Assembly: GCF_009749405.1 (NCBI RefSeq)
Contig: NZ_WBIQ01000001.1
Span: 310,001-374,000, forward strand
Direction: 5' to 3'
Length of the DNA: 64,000 nucleotides
DNA from: Agromyces lapidis
GTDB taxonomy: Bacteria; Actinomycetota; Actinomycetes; Actinomycetales; Microbacteriaceae
Shown: positions 1 to 10,393 of the stretch, in pieces
Layout: every line of letters starts with the position of its first letter
Position numbering within the stretch: the stretch's first letter is position 1
The notes under the pieces: generated by a model
The model's input: only the letters and a program-made list of their open reading frames with translations
Databases searched by the model: none
What the model was told of the DNA's origin: nothing
Made by a program: the position numbers and the translations under genes

Positions 1-882
1 CGCCCCCGGCTCCTCGGGGTTCGGGAAGGAGACCGTCGGGAATGCGGCGTCGGGCGCGATCTGCGCCTCGACGAGCGCGGGGGCGTCGAATCCGGCGGTC
101 TCGAGCACGCGCGCCGCGGTCTCCCAGCCGACGCCGTGCATCGCCGTGTAGACGACGCGGGGCTGCGCCGCTGGGGCGCCGGGTGCGGCGCTCTCGGCGG
201 TCAGGCGCACGTACTCGTCGACGACCTCCTCGCCGGCGGTCTCGAACGAGGCGCGTGGCAGGGCGGGCACGGTCGCGGTCGACGCGACGTGCAGGATGTG
301 CGCGGCGATCTCGGCGTCGGCGGGGGCGACGATCTGCGAACCGTGGTGCTCGCCGCCGAGGTACACCTTGTAGCCGTTGTCGTTCGGCGGGTTGTGCGAG
401 GCGGTCACCATGATGCCCGCAGAAGTGTCGAAGTGGCGCACGGCGAAGGCCAGCACGGGGGTCGGCAGCAGGCGCGGAAGCAGGATGGCGCGGACGCCCG
501 CGCCCGCCATCAGCTCGGCCGAGTCGCGCGCGAAGACCGCCGAGTTCTTGCGCCCGTCGTAGCCGATGACCACCGACGGCGTCGTACCCGGCTCGGCATG
601 CTCGAGCAGGTACGCGGCGAGCCCGGCCGCCGCCTGTGCGACGAGCACCCGGTTCATGCGGTTCGGGCCCGCGGCGATCTCGCCGCGGAGCCCGGCGGTG
701 CCGAAGGCGAGGCGCGAGTCGAAGCGGTCGGCGAGGTCGGCGGATGCCTCGGCGTCGCCGCCGCGCACGGATTCGACGATCGAGGCGAGCTCCTCGCGGG
801 TCTCGGGGTCGGGGTCCTGGGCGATCCAGGCCTCGGCGAGGGCGACGCGCTCGGCGTCGCGGGCATCGGGTTCGTGCGACAT
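1..882 (-). CDS. Phospho-sugar mutase (phosphoglucomutase/phosphomannomutase), N-terminal half, truncated by window edge
   Basis: Alpha-D-phosphohexomutase, which interconverts hexose or pentose 1- and 6(5)-phosphates in the cytosol. The first 294 residues are present, against roughly 560 for the family, so domains 1-2 are here and the rest lies left of position 1. The phosphoserine loop TASHNPP sits near residue 160 and is followed by NDNGYKVY; GYDGRK lies upstream. The start is the ATG at 882. It lies 26 nt behind the purine nucleoside phosphorylase gene on the same strand, so the two probably form a nucleoside-salvage operon in which the mutase handles the ribose-1-phosphate released by phosphorolysis. 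Substrate preference cannot be read from this fragment. Confidence 0.9.
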   Translation of the reverse strand, partial: MSHEPDARDAERVALAEAWIAQDPDPETREELASIVESVRGGDAEASADLADRFDSRLAFGTAGLRGEIAAGPNRMNRVLVAQAAAGLAAYLLEHAEPGTTPSVVIGYDGRKNSAVFARDSAELMAGAGVRAILLPRLLPTPVLAFAVRHFDTSAGIMVTASHNPPNDNGYKVYLGGEHHGSQIVAPADAEIAAHILHVASTATVPALPRASFETAGEEVVDEYVRLTAESAAPGAPAAQPRVVYTAMHGVGWETAARVLETAGFDAPALVEAQIAPDAAFPTVSFPNPEEPGA

Positions 883-908
883 CCCTCGGTCCTTCCTGCG
901 GCCGGCGC

Positions 909-1736
909 TCAGAGCGCGGCGACGATCTTCGCGAGCAGTGCGCTGATCACGGGCTCGGCGGCCTGGCCGGCCTCGATCACCTCGGCGTGGCTCAGCGGGG
1001 TCTGCTGGATGCCGGCGGCGAGGTTCGTGATGAGCGACATGCCGAGCACCTCCATGCCGGCCTGACGGGCGGCGATCGCCTCGAGCGCGGTCGACATGCC
1101 GACGATGTGCCCGCCGATGGTCTTCGCCATCTGCACCTCGGCGGGGGTCTCGTAGTGCGGGCCGCGGAACTGGCAGTACACGCCCTCGTCGAGCCCGGGG
1201 TCGATCGAGTGCGCGAGGTCGCGCAGCCGCTGCGAGTACAGGTCGGTGAGGTCGACGAAGGTCGCGCCCTCGAGCGGCGAGTCGGCCGTGAGGTTGATGT
1301 GGTCGCTGATCAGCACGGGAGTGCCGGGCGTCCAGTGCTCCTTGATGCCGCCGGCGCCGTTCGTGAGGATCATCGTCGTCGCGCCCGCGGCGGCCGCGGT
1401 GCGCACCGAGTGCACGACCCGGCGCACGCCGTGGCCCTCGTAGTAGTGGGTGCGCGCGCCGATCACGAGCGCGCGCTTGCCCGAGGGCAGCAGCACGGAG
1501 CGCAGGGTGCCCACGTGGCCCTCGAGCGCGGGCTTCGAGAATCCCGGCACGTCGGTCGCGGCGAGCGTGTGGGTCGTCTCGCCGATGAGCTCGGCGGCGC
1601 GGCCCCAGCCGCTGCCGAGCGTCAGTGCGACGTCGTGGCGGGGGACGCCGGTGAGCTCGGCGATCTTCGCGGCGGCGGCGGCCGCCACCTCGAAGGGGTC
1701 GGCGGTGGGGTCGTCCAGCGGGTTCGCATCGTGCAT
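909..1736 (-). CDS. punA: Purine-nucleoside phosphorylase, trimeric type
   Basis: Cleaves purine (deoxy)nucleosides with phosphate to the free base and (deoxy)ribose-1-phosphate. The 275 residues match the trimeric family in length. Motifs seen: LTLGSGWG near residue 40, the phosphate-binding ARTHYYEGH, TNGAGGI, GPHYETPAEVQM and GMSTALEA. The start is ATG 1736. A TAGAGT -10 box at 1748-1743 lies only 6 nt before it, so the mRNA is probably leaderless. The phosphohexomutase follows 26 nt downstream. The deoD-pmmB pairing is also known in mycobacteria. Confidence 0.93.
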   Translation of the reverse strand: MHDANPLDDPTADPFEVAAAAAAKIAELTGVPRHDVALTLGSGWGRAAELIGETTHTLAATDVPGFSKPALEGHVGTLRSVLLPSGKRALVIGARTHYYEGHGVRRVVHSVRTAAAAGATTMILTNGAGGIKEHWTPGTPVLISDHINLTADSPLEGATFVDLTDLYSQRLRDLAHSIDPGLDEGVYCQFRGPHYETPAEVQMAKTIGGHIVGMSTALEAIAARQAGMEVLGMSLITNLAAGIQQTPLSHAEVIEAGQAAEPVISALLAKIVAAL

Positions 1737-1742
1737 GCCACC

Positions 1743-1748
1743 ACTCTA
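1743..1748 (-). promoter_or_regulatory. -10 box of the punA operon
   Basis: TAGAGT read on the minus strand, 6 nt before the ATG. This fits a leaderless start. No convincing -35 hexamer is visible. Confidence 0.5.
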
Positions 1749-1820
1749 GAACGCGTCGGATGCTTCGGCACGAGGCTGCTCATGTGCTGGCCGCGCCCGT
1801 GAAACTGGCAGAATGTGAGC

Positions 1821-3251
1821 ATGTCCTACGAGTTCGAGCGCACGCAACGGATCGCCGTCCTCGGAGGAGGCCCCGGCGGGTACGAGGCCGCCCTCGCCGC
1901 CGCGCAGCTCGGCGCCGAGGTCACCCTGATCGAACGTGCCGGCGTCGGCGGTTCGGCGGTGCTCACCGATGTGGTCCCTTCGAAGTCGCTCATCGCGACC
2001 GCCGAGGCGTCGAACGCCGTGAAGGAGGCCGCCGATCTCGGCGTGCAGTTCTACGCCAAGGGCGACTCCGAGAAGGCCGTGAAGCCGAACGTCGCGATCA
2101 ACCTCGCCGCCGTGAACAAGCGGCTCCTCGGCCTCGCGGCGCAGCAGTCCGAGGACATGCGCTCGAACCTCATCGATGCGGGCGTCCACCTCGTGCACGG
2201 CGAGGGTCGCCTCGACGGCCCGAACGCCGTCATCGTCGCGACCGCGAAGGGCGGCACTGACTTCGACCGGATCGAGGCCGACACGCTCGTGCTCTCGGTC
2301 GGCGCGACCCCCCGCGTGCTGCCGACCGCCGTCCCCGACGGCGAACGCATCCTCACGTGGACCCAGCTGTACTCGCTCCAGCAGGTGCCCGAGCACCTCA
2401 TCGTCGTCGGCTCGGGCGTCACCGGTGCCGAGTTCGCCTCGGCATACCGCGCGCTCGGCGCCAAGGTCACCCTCATCTCGAGCCGCGACCAGGTGCTTCC
2501 GGGCGAAGACGCGGACGCGGCATCCGTGATCGAGAAGGTCTTCAAGCGCAACGGCATGAAGGTGCTCAACAAGTCGCGCGCCGAGTCCGTCGTGCGCGAC
2601 GGCGACTCCGTCGTCGCGACGCTCAGCGACGGCCGCGAGGTACGGGGCTCGCACTGCCTGATGGCCGTCGGTTCGGTGCCGAACACCCGCGACATCGGCC
2701 TCGAGCAGGCCGGTGTGCAGCTGGCGGAGTCGGGCCACATCCGGGTGAACCGGGTCGCACGCACCTCGATCCCGAACATCTACGCGGCGGGCGACTGCAC
2801 GACCTTCATGCCGCTCGCCTCGGTCGCCTCGATGCAGGGACGCACGGCCGTGTTCCACGCGATGGGCGATATCGTGAACCCGCCCGAGAACCGCAACATC
2901 ACCTCGAACATCTTCACGCAGCCCGAGATCGCGACGGTCGGGTGGACGCAGAAGGAGATCGAGGAGGGCGTCGTGCCGGGCGTCGTCTACAAGCTCCCGC
3001 TCTCGTCGAACCCGCGCGCGAAGATGATGGGCATCCGCGAGGGCTTCGTGAAACTCTTCGCCTCGAGCGGCTCGGGGTCGATCATCGGCGGCGTCATCGT
3101 CGCGCCGAAGGCCTCCGAGCTCATCTTCCCGCTCGCGCTCGCGGTCGAGCACCGGCTCACGGTCGACCAGTTCGCCGAGGCGTTCCCGGTGTATCCGTCG
3201 CTCAGCGGCTCGCTGACGGATGCCGCGAGGGCCATGCACGTCGTACGCTGA
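1821..3251 (+). CDS. lpdA: NAD(P)H:quinone dehydrogenase-like flavoprotein disulfide reductase homologue, LpdA type
   Basis: Two-dinucleotide-binding flavoprotein of the pyridine nucleotide-disulfide reductase family (476 residues). The FAD-binding GGGPGGYEAA lies at the N-terminus, the NAD(P)-binding VVGSGVTGAEFAS near residue 200, and the second FAD motif YAAGDC near residue 320, followed by the dimerisation domain. The redox-active CxxxxC expected after the first glycine motif is absent: the segment reads GVGGSAVLTDVVPSKS. The protein therefore cannot act as a classical lipoamide dehydrogenase. M. tuberculosis LpdA (Rv3303c) likewise lacks the cysteine pair and is an NAD(P)H:quinone reductase, so that role is inferred here. 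ATG 1821 is preferred over GTG 1815. It is divergent from punA. Confidence 0.85.
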   Translation: MSYEFERTQRIAVLGGGPGGYEAALAAAQLGAEVTLIERAGVGGSAVLTDVVPSKSLIATAEASNAVKEAADLGVQFYAKGDSEKAVKPNVAINLAAVNKRLLGLAAQQSEDMRSNLIDAGVHLVHGEGRLDGPNAVIVATAKGGTDFDRIEADTLVLSVGATPRVLPTAVPDGERILTWTQLYSLQQVPEHLIVVGSGVTGAEFASAYRALGAKVTLISSRDQVLPGEDADAASVIEKVFKRNGMKVLNKSRAESVVRDGDSVVATLSDGREVRGSHCLMAVGSVPNTRDIGLEQAGVQLAESGHIRVNRVARTSIPNIYAAGDCTTFMPLASVASMQGRTAVFHAMGDIVNPPENRNITSNIFTQPEIATVGWTQKEIEEGVVPGVVYKLPLSSNPRAKMMGIREGFVKLFASSGSGSIIGGVIVAPKASELIFPLALAVEHRLTVDQFAEAFPVYPSLSGSLTDAARAMHVVR

Positions 3252-3296
3252 GGTGATCGAGTGCCGCGGGGGCGGTGCCGAACCCAGGGGGTCGCG

Positions 3297-4796
<1,500 letters not shown>

Positions 4797-4807
4797 CCGA
4801 GCAAGGC

Positions 4808-4824
4808 TGTCAACAGCGTTGACA
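4808..4824 (+). promoter_or_regulatory. Perfect 17-nt palindrome overlapping a -35 box
   Basis: TGTCAAC-AGC-GTTGACA is an uninterrupted inverted repeat with a 3-nt centre. Its right arm supplies a consensus -35 TTGACA (4819-4824), with a candidate -10 TAGTCT at 4843-4848 (18-nt spacer). A dimeric repressor sitting here would block the promoter of the amine oxidase gene. The regulator is unknown. Confidence 0.55.
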
Positions 4825-4925
4825 ACTCCGTTTCCGGATCGATAGTCTCCGAGGAATCGGGTCGGTCGCATCGAGGAGCGCCGTGACCACCCCCACCGGT
4901 GACGATGAGGTTCCAGGAGGCGGCG

Positions 4926-6362
4926 ATGTCCCATGCGCGCGAGACCGACACGATGACGGAGACCGAAGGCGGGGGAGTGCGCCCCACGCGGCGCGCAGTG
5001 CTCGGCCTGGGTGCGGCGGGCGCCGCGTCGCTCGTGCTGACCGCCGGCGTCCTTCCGCCGGATCCCGTGACCGGGTCCGACCACCGGATGTGGGACGCGA
5101 TCGTGCTCGGCGCCGGTGCATCCGGCCTGGGCGCGGCGCGCACCCTCGCCGACGCGGGCCGACGCGTGCTCCTGCTCGAGGCGCGCGACCGCATCGGCGG
5201 GCGCATGTGGACCGACCGCACGAGCATGTCGATCCCGGTCGAACGCGGCGCCGAACTCGTGCACGGCAGCCGCGCCTCGACGTGGGAGCTCATCGACGCA
5301 GAAGGCATCGCGACGCGGCGCCAGCAGTCGATCTGGGGACGGCTCGCACCCGGGACCCCCTGGCTCGACGGGTCGACGTACGCCTCGCTGAAGTTCCCGC
5401 TCGGCGCCCCGGCCGCGCCGCTGCCCGACCCCGAGCCCGGCGAGACGGCATCGGCCTGGCTCACGAGGGCGGGGATCCCGCGCGAGAACTACCCGATCCT
5501 GCTCGCCGCGATCGAGGTCGACTCCGAGCAGTTCGACGTGCTGCCCGCCGAGTGGGTCGTCGACACGGTCGCGTGGGCGATCGCCGAGCAGGACGTTCCG
5601 GCGTCGACGCCGTTCGAGGAGCCCTACGACGACCACCGCGTCATCGGCGGTTACGACCAGGTGCTGCGCCCGCTCGCCGCAGGGCTGCCGATCCGCCTCG
5701 GCACGCGGGTGCACACCGTCGAGCACCGCGCGGGCAGGGTCGACGTGCACACGAGCCGGGGCAGCTACCAGGCGAAGACCCTCGTCGTCGCCCTGCCCGG
5801 CGGTGTACTGAAGCACGGCGACGTGACCTTCGACCCGCCGCTCCCGGCCGACCGGCGGGACGGCTTCCAGGAGATCGAGTACCTGCCGGTGTTCAAGGGC
5901 ATCCTCGAGTTCGCCGCGCCGGTGCTGCCGGAGGACCACGCGGTGCCGCGCGCGTGGGACGTGATGACGACCTTCTCGACGCAGCCGCCGAGCCTCTGGA
6001 ACGCCTCCATCGGCACACCCGGGTACTCCGGCGAGATCGCCGTCGCCTGGGCGACCGGCGGGGTCGCGCAGGAGCTGCTCGACCTGCCTGAGCCCGATCG
6101 ACTCGCGGCCGCGCTCGACAACGTGCGGACCGCCGTGGGCGACGGCGGCCTCCAGCCCGTCCACGCCTCGACGTACGACTGGTCGGAGGACGAGTTCGCC
6201 CGGGGCGCCTACCCGGGCCCGTTCTCGCGTCGCACGGGCCTCAACGGACCGATCGCCGACACGGTCTTCTGGGCCGGCATGGTCACGAGCACGATCCACT
6301 CCTCGCGCAACTCGGGCATCACGGCCGCAAGGCAGGCGCTCGCCGCGCTCGCTGCGCGCTGA
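4926..6362 (+). CDS. Flavin monoamine oxidase family protein, Tat-exported
   Basis: FAD-dependent amine oxidase (478 residues) that would oxidise an amine to an imine/aldehyde, giving H2O2. The N-terminus carries a twin-arginine signal (PTRRAVLGLGAAGAASLVL, residues ~19-38), so the folded flavoprotein is probably exported. The FAD motif VLGAGASGLGAARTLADAG begins near residue 60, followed by EARDRIGGRMWTD. The C-terminal flavin-binding segment reads FWAGMVTSTIHSSRNSGI. The start is ATG 4926 with AGGAGG 7 nt upstream; an ATG at 4899 lacks such a site. A palindromic operator-like promoter lies ~100 nt upstream. The substrate is unknown. Confidence 0.85.
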   Translation: MSHARETDTMTETEGGGVRPTRRAVLGLGAAGAASLVLTAGVLPPDPVTGSDHRMWDAIVLGAGASGLGAARTLADAGRRVLLLEARDRIGGRMWTDRTSMSIPVERGAELVHGSRASTWELIDAEGIATRRQQSIWGRLAPGTPWLDGSTYASLKFPLGAPAAPLPDPEPGETASAWLTRAGIPRENYPILLAAIEVDSEQFDVLPAEWVVDTVAWAIAEQDVPASTPFEEPYDDHRVIGGYDQVLRPLAAGLPIRLGTRVHTVEHRAGRVDVHTSRGSYQAKTLVVALPGGVLKHGDVTFDPPLPADRRDGFQEIEYLPVFKGILEFAAPVLPEDHAVPRAWDVMTTFSTQPPSLWNASIGTPGYSGEIAVAWATGGVAQELLDLPEPDRLAAALDNVRTAVGDGGLQPVHASTYDWSEDEFARGAYPGPFSRRTGLNGPIADTVFWAGMVTSTIHSSRNSGITAARQALAALAAR

Positions 6363-6395
6363 ACGGGCCGAACCCGCGCAGGCCACGGAACGACG

Positions 6396-6438
6396 GAACG
6401 GGGCGACGCGAGCGATGATCGCTCGCGACGCCCCGTTC
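6396..6438. terminator. Bidirectional hairpin terminator
   Basis: A 19-bp stem with one mismatch (gaacggggcg.. paired with ..cgccccgttc) and a 5-nt loop ATGAT, between the convergent amine oxidase and carboxylase genes. The stem is very stable. No clear U-tract is present, as is common in high-GC actinobacteria. Confidence 0.75.
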
Positions 6439-6449
6439 GGCGGTCGGCG

Positions 6450-8222
6450 TCAGGCGTCGGCGATCGAGAGCAGCAGGTGCCCGCTCGAGACGGTCGCGCC
6501 GGCTTCGGCGTTCACCGCGCCGATCACGCCGTCCTTGTGGGCGACGATCGGCTGCTCCATCTTCATGGCCTCGAGCACGAGCACGAGATCGCCCTTGACG
6601 ACCTTGTCGCCCTCGGCGACGGCGACCTTCACGACCGTCGCCTGCATCGGCGCCTTCACGGCGTCGCCGGTGCCGGTGTCGACGGCGTGCGATCCGGTGC
6701 GCCGGCGCGGCGCGGGGCCGGCGGTGCGCGATGAGGCGGATGCTCCGCCCGCGAGCCGCTTCGGAAGGCTGACCTCGATGCGGCGCCCGGCGACCTCGAC
6801 GACGACGTTCGTGCGCGCTGCCGGGCCGGTGGTCTCCTCGAGCTCGCCCGACCACGGCTCGAGCCGGTTGTCGTACTCGGTCTCGATCCAGCGCGTGTAG
6901 ATCGAGAACGGTGCATCGCCCTCGGGCGCGAACGCGGGGTTGTTCACGATGTCGCGATGGAAGGGCAGCACGGTCGGAAGCCCGGCGACCTCGAACTCGT
7001 CGAGGGCGCGGCGGGCGCGCGAGAGCGCCTCTTCGCGGTCCTTGCCGGTGACGATGAGCTTCGCGAGCAGCGAGTCGAACGCGCCCGAGATCTCGTCGCC
7101 GCTCGTCACGCCCGAATCGACGCGGATGCCGGGGCCGCCCGGGAAGCGGAGCTGGTGGATCGGGCCCGGTGCGGGGAGGAAGCCCCGGCCCGGGTCCTCG
7201 CCGTTGATGCGGAACTCGATCGAGTGGCCGACCGTTTCGGGGTCGGCGTAGTCGAGCACGCCGCCCTCGGCGAGACGGAACTGCTCGCGCACGAGGTCGA
7301 GGCCGGTGACCTCCTCGGAGACGGGGTGCTCGACCTGGAGGCGCGTGTTCACCTCGAGGAAGGAGACCGTGCCGTCCTGGCCGATGAGGAACTCGCAGGT
7401 GCCGGCACCGACGTAGCCGACCTCCTTGAGGATCGCCTTCGACGATTCGTACAGCGCCGAGCGCTGCGCCTCGCTGAGGAACGGCGCCGGCGCCTCCTCG
7501 ACGAGCTTCTGGTGGCGGCGCTGCAGCGAGCAGTCGCGGGTCGAGACGACGACGACGTTGCCGTGCTGGTCGGCGAGGCACTGGGTCTCGACGTGGCGCG
7601 GCTTGTCGAGGTACTTCTCGACGAAGCACTCGCCGCGGCCGAACGCGGCGACCGCCTCGCGGGTGGCCGAGTCGAAGAGTTCGGGCACCTCCTCGCGGGT
7701 GCGGGCGACCTTGAGGCCGCGGCCGCCGCCGCCGAAGGCGGCCTTGATCGCCACGGGCAGGCCGTGGACGTCGACGAACTCGAGCACTTCCGAGGCATCC
7801 GCGACGGGGTTGAGGGTGCCGGGCGCGAGCGGGGCGCCGACCTTCTCGGCCACGTGCCGTGCGGAGACCTTGTCGCCGAGACGCTCGATCGCCTCGGGCG
7901 AGGGGCCGATCCAGATCAGGCCTGCATCGATGACGGCGCGCGCGAAGTCGGGGTTCTCGGCGAGGAAGCCGTAGCCGGGGTGCACGGCGTCGGCGCCCGA
8001 GCGGCGGGCGACCGAGAGGATCTTGTCGATGACGAGGTAGGTCTCGGCGCTCGTGGTGCCGTCGAGGGCGTACGCCTCGTCGGCGAGTCGCACGTGGCGG
8101 GCGTCGCGGTCCTGGTCGGCGTAGACGGCGACAGAGCCGATGCCGGCGTCGCGAGCGGCGCGGATCACGCGGACGGCGATCTCTCCACGGTTGGCGATGA
8201 GGACCTTGGTGATACGCGGCAT
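6450..8222 (-). CDS. Acyl-CoA carboxylase alpha subunit: biotin carboxylase + biotin carboxyl carrier (AccA3/AccBC type)
   Basis: Carboxylates its own biotin with ATP and bicarbonate for acyl-CoA carboxylation (fatty acid or branched-chain precursor supply). 590 residues: biotin carboxylase N-domain starting [19 protein letters not shown]-grasp with the glycine-rich loop [12 protein letters not shown] near residue 165; biotin carboxylase C-domain to ~450; linker; BCCP domain with biotinylated lysine in EAMKMEQ near residue 555. ATG 8222 is chosen because the MPRITKV start matches the family; the longer frame adds 32 unrelated residues. Its partners, the beta and epsilon subunits and the biotin ligase, lie 6-8 kb away (13.8-16.7 kb). 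Confidence 0.93.
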   Translation of the reverse strand: MPRITKVLIANRGEIAVRVIRAARDAGIGSVAVYADQDRDARHVRLADEAYALDGTTSAETYLVIDKILSVARRSGADAVHPGYGFLAENPDFARAVIDAGLIWIGPSPEAIERLGDKVSARHVAEKVGAPLAPGTLNPVADASEVLEFVDVHGLPVAIKAAFGGGGRGLKVARTREEVPELFDSATREAVAAFGRGECFVEKYLDKPRHVETQCLADQHGNVVVVSTRDCSLQRRHQKLVEEAPAPFLSEAQRSALYESSKAILKEVGYVGAGTCEFLIGQDGTVSFLEVNTRLQVEHPVSEEVTGLDLVREQFRLAEGGVLDYADPETVGHSIEFRINGEDPGRGFLPAPGPIHQLRFPGGPGIRVDSGVTSGDEISGAFDSLLAKLIVTGKDREEALSRARRALDEFEVAGLPTVLPFHRDIVNNPAFAPEGDAPFSIYTRWIETEYDNRLEPWSGELEETTGPAARTNVVVEVAGRRIEVSLPKRLAGGASASSRTAGPAPRRRTGSHAVDTGTGDAVKAPMQATVVKVAVAEGDKVVKGDLVLVLEAMKMEQPIVAHKDGVIGAVNAEAGATVSSGHLLLSIADA

Positions 8223-8230
8223 AGTTCCCA

Positions 8231-8236
8231 AGCCTA
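8231..8236 (-). promoter_or_regulatory. -10 box of the acyl-CoA carboxylase alpha gene
   Basis: TAGGCT on the minus strand, 8 nt before ATG 8222. The mRNA would have a leader of about 0-2 nt. Confidence 0.4.
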
Positions 8237-8314
8237 TTGCGCACGGCGGCCCTGACTTTGGGCGACCTCCACAAAATGAATGGATGTCTCTTGCGGCAGA
8301 CGACAATCGCGGGG

Positions 8315-8968
8315 TCACCCCGCGGCGGCACCGCCCCGGTTCCAGAGCGAGGTCCAGTCGACGCCGAGCTCGCGCACGAGGTCGCGCAGCGTGGAGAGCG
8401 ACAGCCCGACGACCGTCGATGGGTCGCCCTCGACGCGGCGGATGAACGGACCGCCGAGACTGTCGACGGTGAACGCGCCGGCGACGAGCAGCGGCTCGCC
8501 GGTCGCGATGTACGCGTCGATCTCGGCTTCGTCGAGGGCCGCGAAGCGCACCGTCGCCATGTCGGCCCGGCCGACCGCGCCGCGCACCTCGCCGCCGCGG
8601 TGGTCGATCAGCCAGTGCCCCGACCAGAGGTCGCCGTGGCCGCCGTTCTGGGCGAGCCAGCGCGTCTTCGCCACGTCGGGCGTGTGCGGCTTGCCGTGGA
8701 TCGACCCGCCGGTGAGGAACGCCGAATCGCCGCCGAGGATGAGCCCGTCGATCTCGTCGCCGCCGGGTCTGGCGCCGATGAGCGCCTCGGCCTTGGCCCG
8801 GGCGAGCAGCTGCACCATCTCAGGGGCCTCGAGCCGGCCCGAGACCGCCTCGTGTGCCGCCACCGCCGCCGCCTCGTCGACGCCCGGTGCAACGGCGATC
8901 GGTTCGATGCCGGCTGCACGCAGGGTCTGGAGGCGTGCCGGAGAGGTCGAGGCGAGATAGAGGCGCAT
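8315..8968 (-). CDS. maf: Maf-family nucleotide pyrophosphatase
   Basis: House-cleaning NTP pyrophosphatase of the Maf/HAM1-like superfamily, acting on non-canonical or dTTP/UTP-type nucleotides (217 residues). The N-terminal [17 protein letters not shown] is the Maf signature (phosphate-binding S-x-R loop), ILGGDSAF carries the catalytic Asp, and [19 protein letters not shown] closes the fold. The start ATG 8968 lies a few bases after a GGATGGGG stretch. It is upstream of, and on the same strand as, the acyl-CoA carboxylase alpha gene, with 92 nt between them that contain the latter's putative promoter. Confidence 0.9.
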   Translation of the reverse strand: MRLYLASTSPARLQTLRAAGIEPIAVAPGVDEAAAVAAHEAVSGRLEAPEMVQLLARAKAEALIGARPGGDEIDGLILGGDSAFLTGGSIHGKPHTPDVAKTRWLAQNGGHGDLWSGHWLIDHRGGEVRGAVGRADMATVRFAALDEAEIDAYIATGEPLLVAGAFTVDSLGGPFIRRVEGDPSTVVGLSLSTLRDLVRELGVDWTSLWNRGGAAAG

Positions 8969-9014
8969 CACCCCATCCTGCACGCACCCAGGGCGGCTGT
9001 GGAATGCTCGAAGC

Positions 9015-10376
9015 ATGGTGAATCCCGATCGTCGACGCCGCAGCTCCGCGCGCCGTCCCGCCCGTGCGCAGGGCGCCGCACCCCGCCCGGCCCGCCCCGC
9101 ACCCGCCGAGCCGCGGCTCGACGGCCCCGTGCTCGAACTCGACGTCGAACGGATCGCCCACGGCGGCGTCGCCGTCGCCCGCCACGAGGGGCGGGTCGTC
9201 TTCGTCGCCGACGCCATCCCGGGCGAGCGGGTGCGCGCCCGGGTCACCGACACCGGCAAGGCCAAGTTCTGGCGCGCAGAGACCCTCGAGGTGCTCGACG
9301 CCTCGCCCGATCGGCGTGAGCACCCCTGGGCCGAGGCCGGGGTCGACCGCGCCCCCGAGCACCGTGCGGGCGGCGCCGAGTTCGGTCACATCGCCATGTC
9401 GCGCCAGCGCGCGCTGAAGGCCGAGGTGCTCGTCGACGCGCTCGCTCGCTTCGGCGGCGTCGAGCGGGCCGTCGAGGTCGAGGCCGTCGATCCGGCGCTC
9501 GCGCCCGGCGCCGACCCCGAGCTCGGCACCGGATGGCGCACCCGGCTCCGGCTGCAGGTCGACGCCGAGGGCCGCGTCGGCCCGTACGCGGCACGCAGCC
9601 ACCGGGTCGTGCCCGTGGCATCCGTGCCGCTCGCCGTGCCCGAGCTCGCCCCGCTCGCCCCCGTCGACGAGCGCTTCGCCGGCGCCCGGTCGGTCGACCT
9701 CGTCGCCCCCTCGCTCGGCAACCCGTGGGTCGTCGTCGACACCGGCGAGGCGACGCGGGGCGGTCGCACCCAGCGCATCGAGGAGCAGGTCGGCGACCGC
9801 GTCTTCCGGCTCGACCGCGGGGGCTTCTGGCAGGTGCACCGCGGTGCGGCCGCGACCCTGAGCGCCGCCGTGCAAGACCTTGTGCACGACGAGCTCTTCG
9901 ATCCGCGCGCCGCGAACCACGACCTCTACGGCGGCGTGGGCCTGCTCGCCGCCGCGATCGGCGATCGATTCGGCGACACGGTGCGCATCACCTCCGTCGA
10001 GTCCGACGCGCGCGCCACCGAGCACGCGGGCACGAACCTCGCCGACTGGGTCGGAGCGCGTGCGGTCACCGGCCGGGTCGATCGCTATCTCGACGAGCTC
10101 GCCGCCGCCGCGAGCCCCTCCGAGCGCGAGCGGCTGCGTGCCGCGACCATCGTGCTCGACCCGCCGCGCTCGGGCGCCGGTCGCCAGGTCGTCGAACGTC
10201 TGGCCGCCCTCGCCCCGCGGCAACTCGTCTACGTCGCGTGCGACCCGGTCGCACTCGCCCGCGACGTCGGCATCTTCGCCGAGCACGGCTACCGGCTCGA
10301 CGCCGTCCGGGCCTTCGACCTCTTTCCGAACACCCATCATGTCGAGGCGGTCGCGCGTCTGACCGCTATCGTGTGA
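9015..10376 (+). CDS. TRAM-domain class I SAM-dependent RNA (uracil-5) methyltransferase family protein
   Basis: TrmA/RlmC/RlmD-type enzyme expected to methylate C5 of a uridine in rRNA or tRNA (453 residues). A basic, low-complexity N-terminus (1-35) leads into a TRAM domain (LELDVERIAHGG...GERVRARV), then the Rossmann methyltransferase with DPPRSGAG and the catalytic cysteine in YVACDPVALARD; PNTHHVEAVA closes the protein. The [4Fe-4S] cysteines that RlmD-type members carry after the TRAM domain are missing: the corresponding stretch (around HPWAEAG...AGGAEFGHI) has none. It is divergent from maf. The target nucleotide cannot be deduced. Confidence 0.87.
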   Translation: MVNPDRRRRSSARRPARAQGAAPRPARPAPAEPRLDGPVLELDVERIAHGGVAVARHEGRVVFVADAIPGERVRARVTDTGKAKFWRAETLEVLDASPDRREHPWAEAGVDRAPEHRAGGAEFGHIAMSRQRALKAEVLVDALARFGGVERAVEVEAVDPALAPGADPELGTGWRTRLRLQVDAEGRVGPYAARSHRVVPVASVPLAVPELAPLAPVDERFAGARSVDLVAPSLGNPWVVVDTGEATRGGRTQRIEEQVGDRVFRLDRGGFWQVHRGAAATLSAAVQDLVHDELFDPRAANHDLYGGVGLLAAAIGDRFGDTVRITSVESDARATEHAGTNLADWVGARAVTGRVDRYLDELAAAASPSERERLRAATIVLDPPRSGAGRQVVERLAALAPRQLVYVACDPVALARDVGIFAEHGYRLDAVRAFDLFPNTHHVEAVARLTAIV

Positions 10377-10393
10377 TTCGGGAAGGGGGGCCT

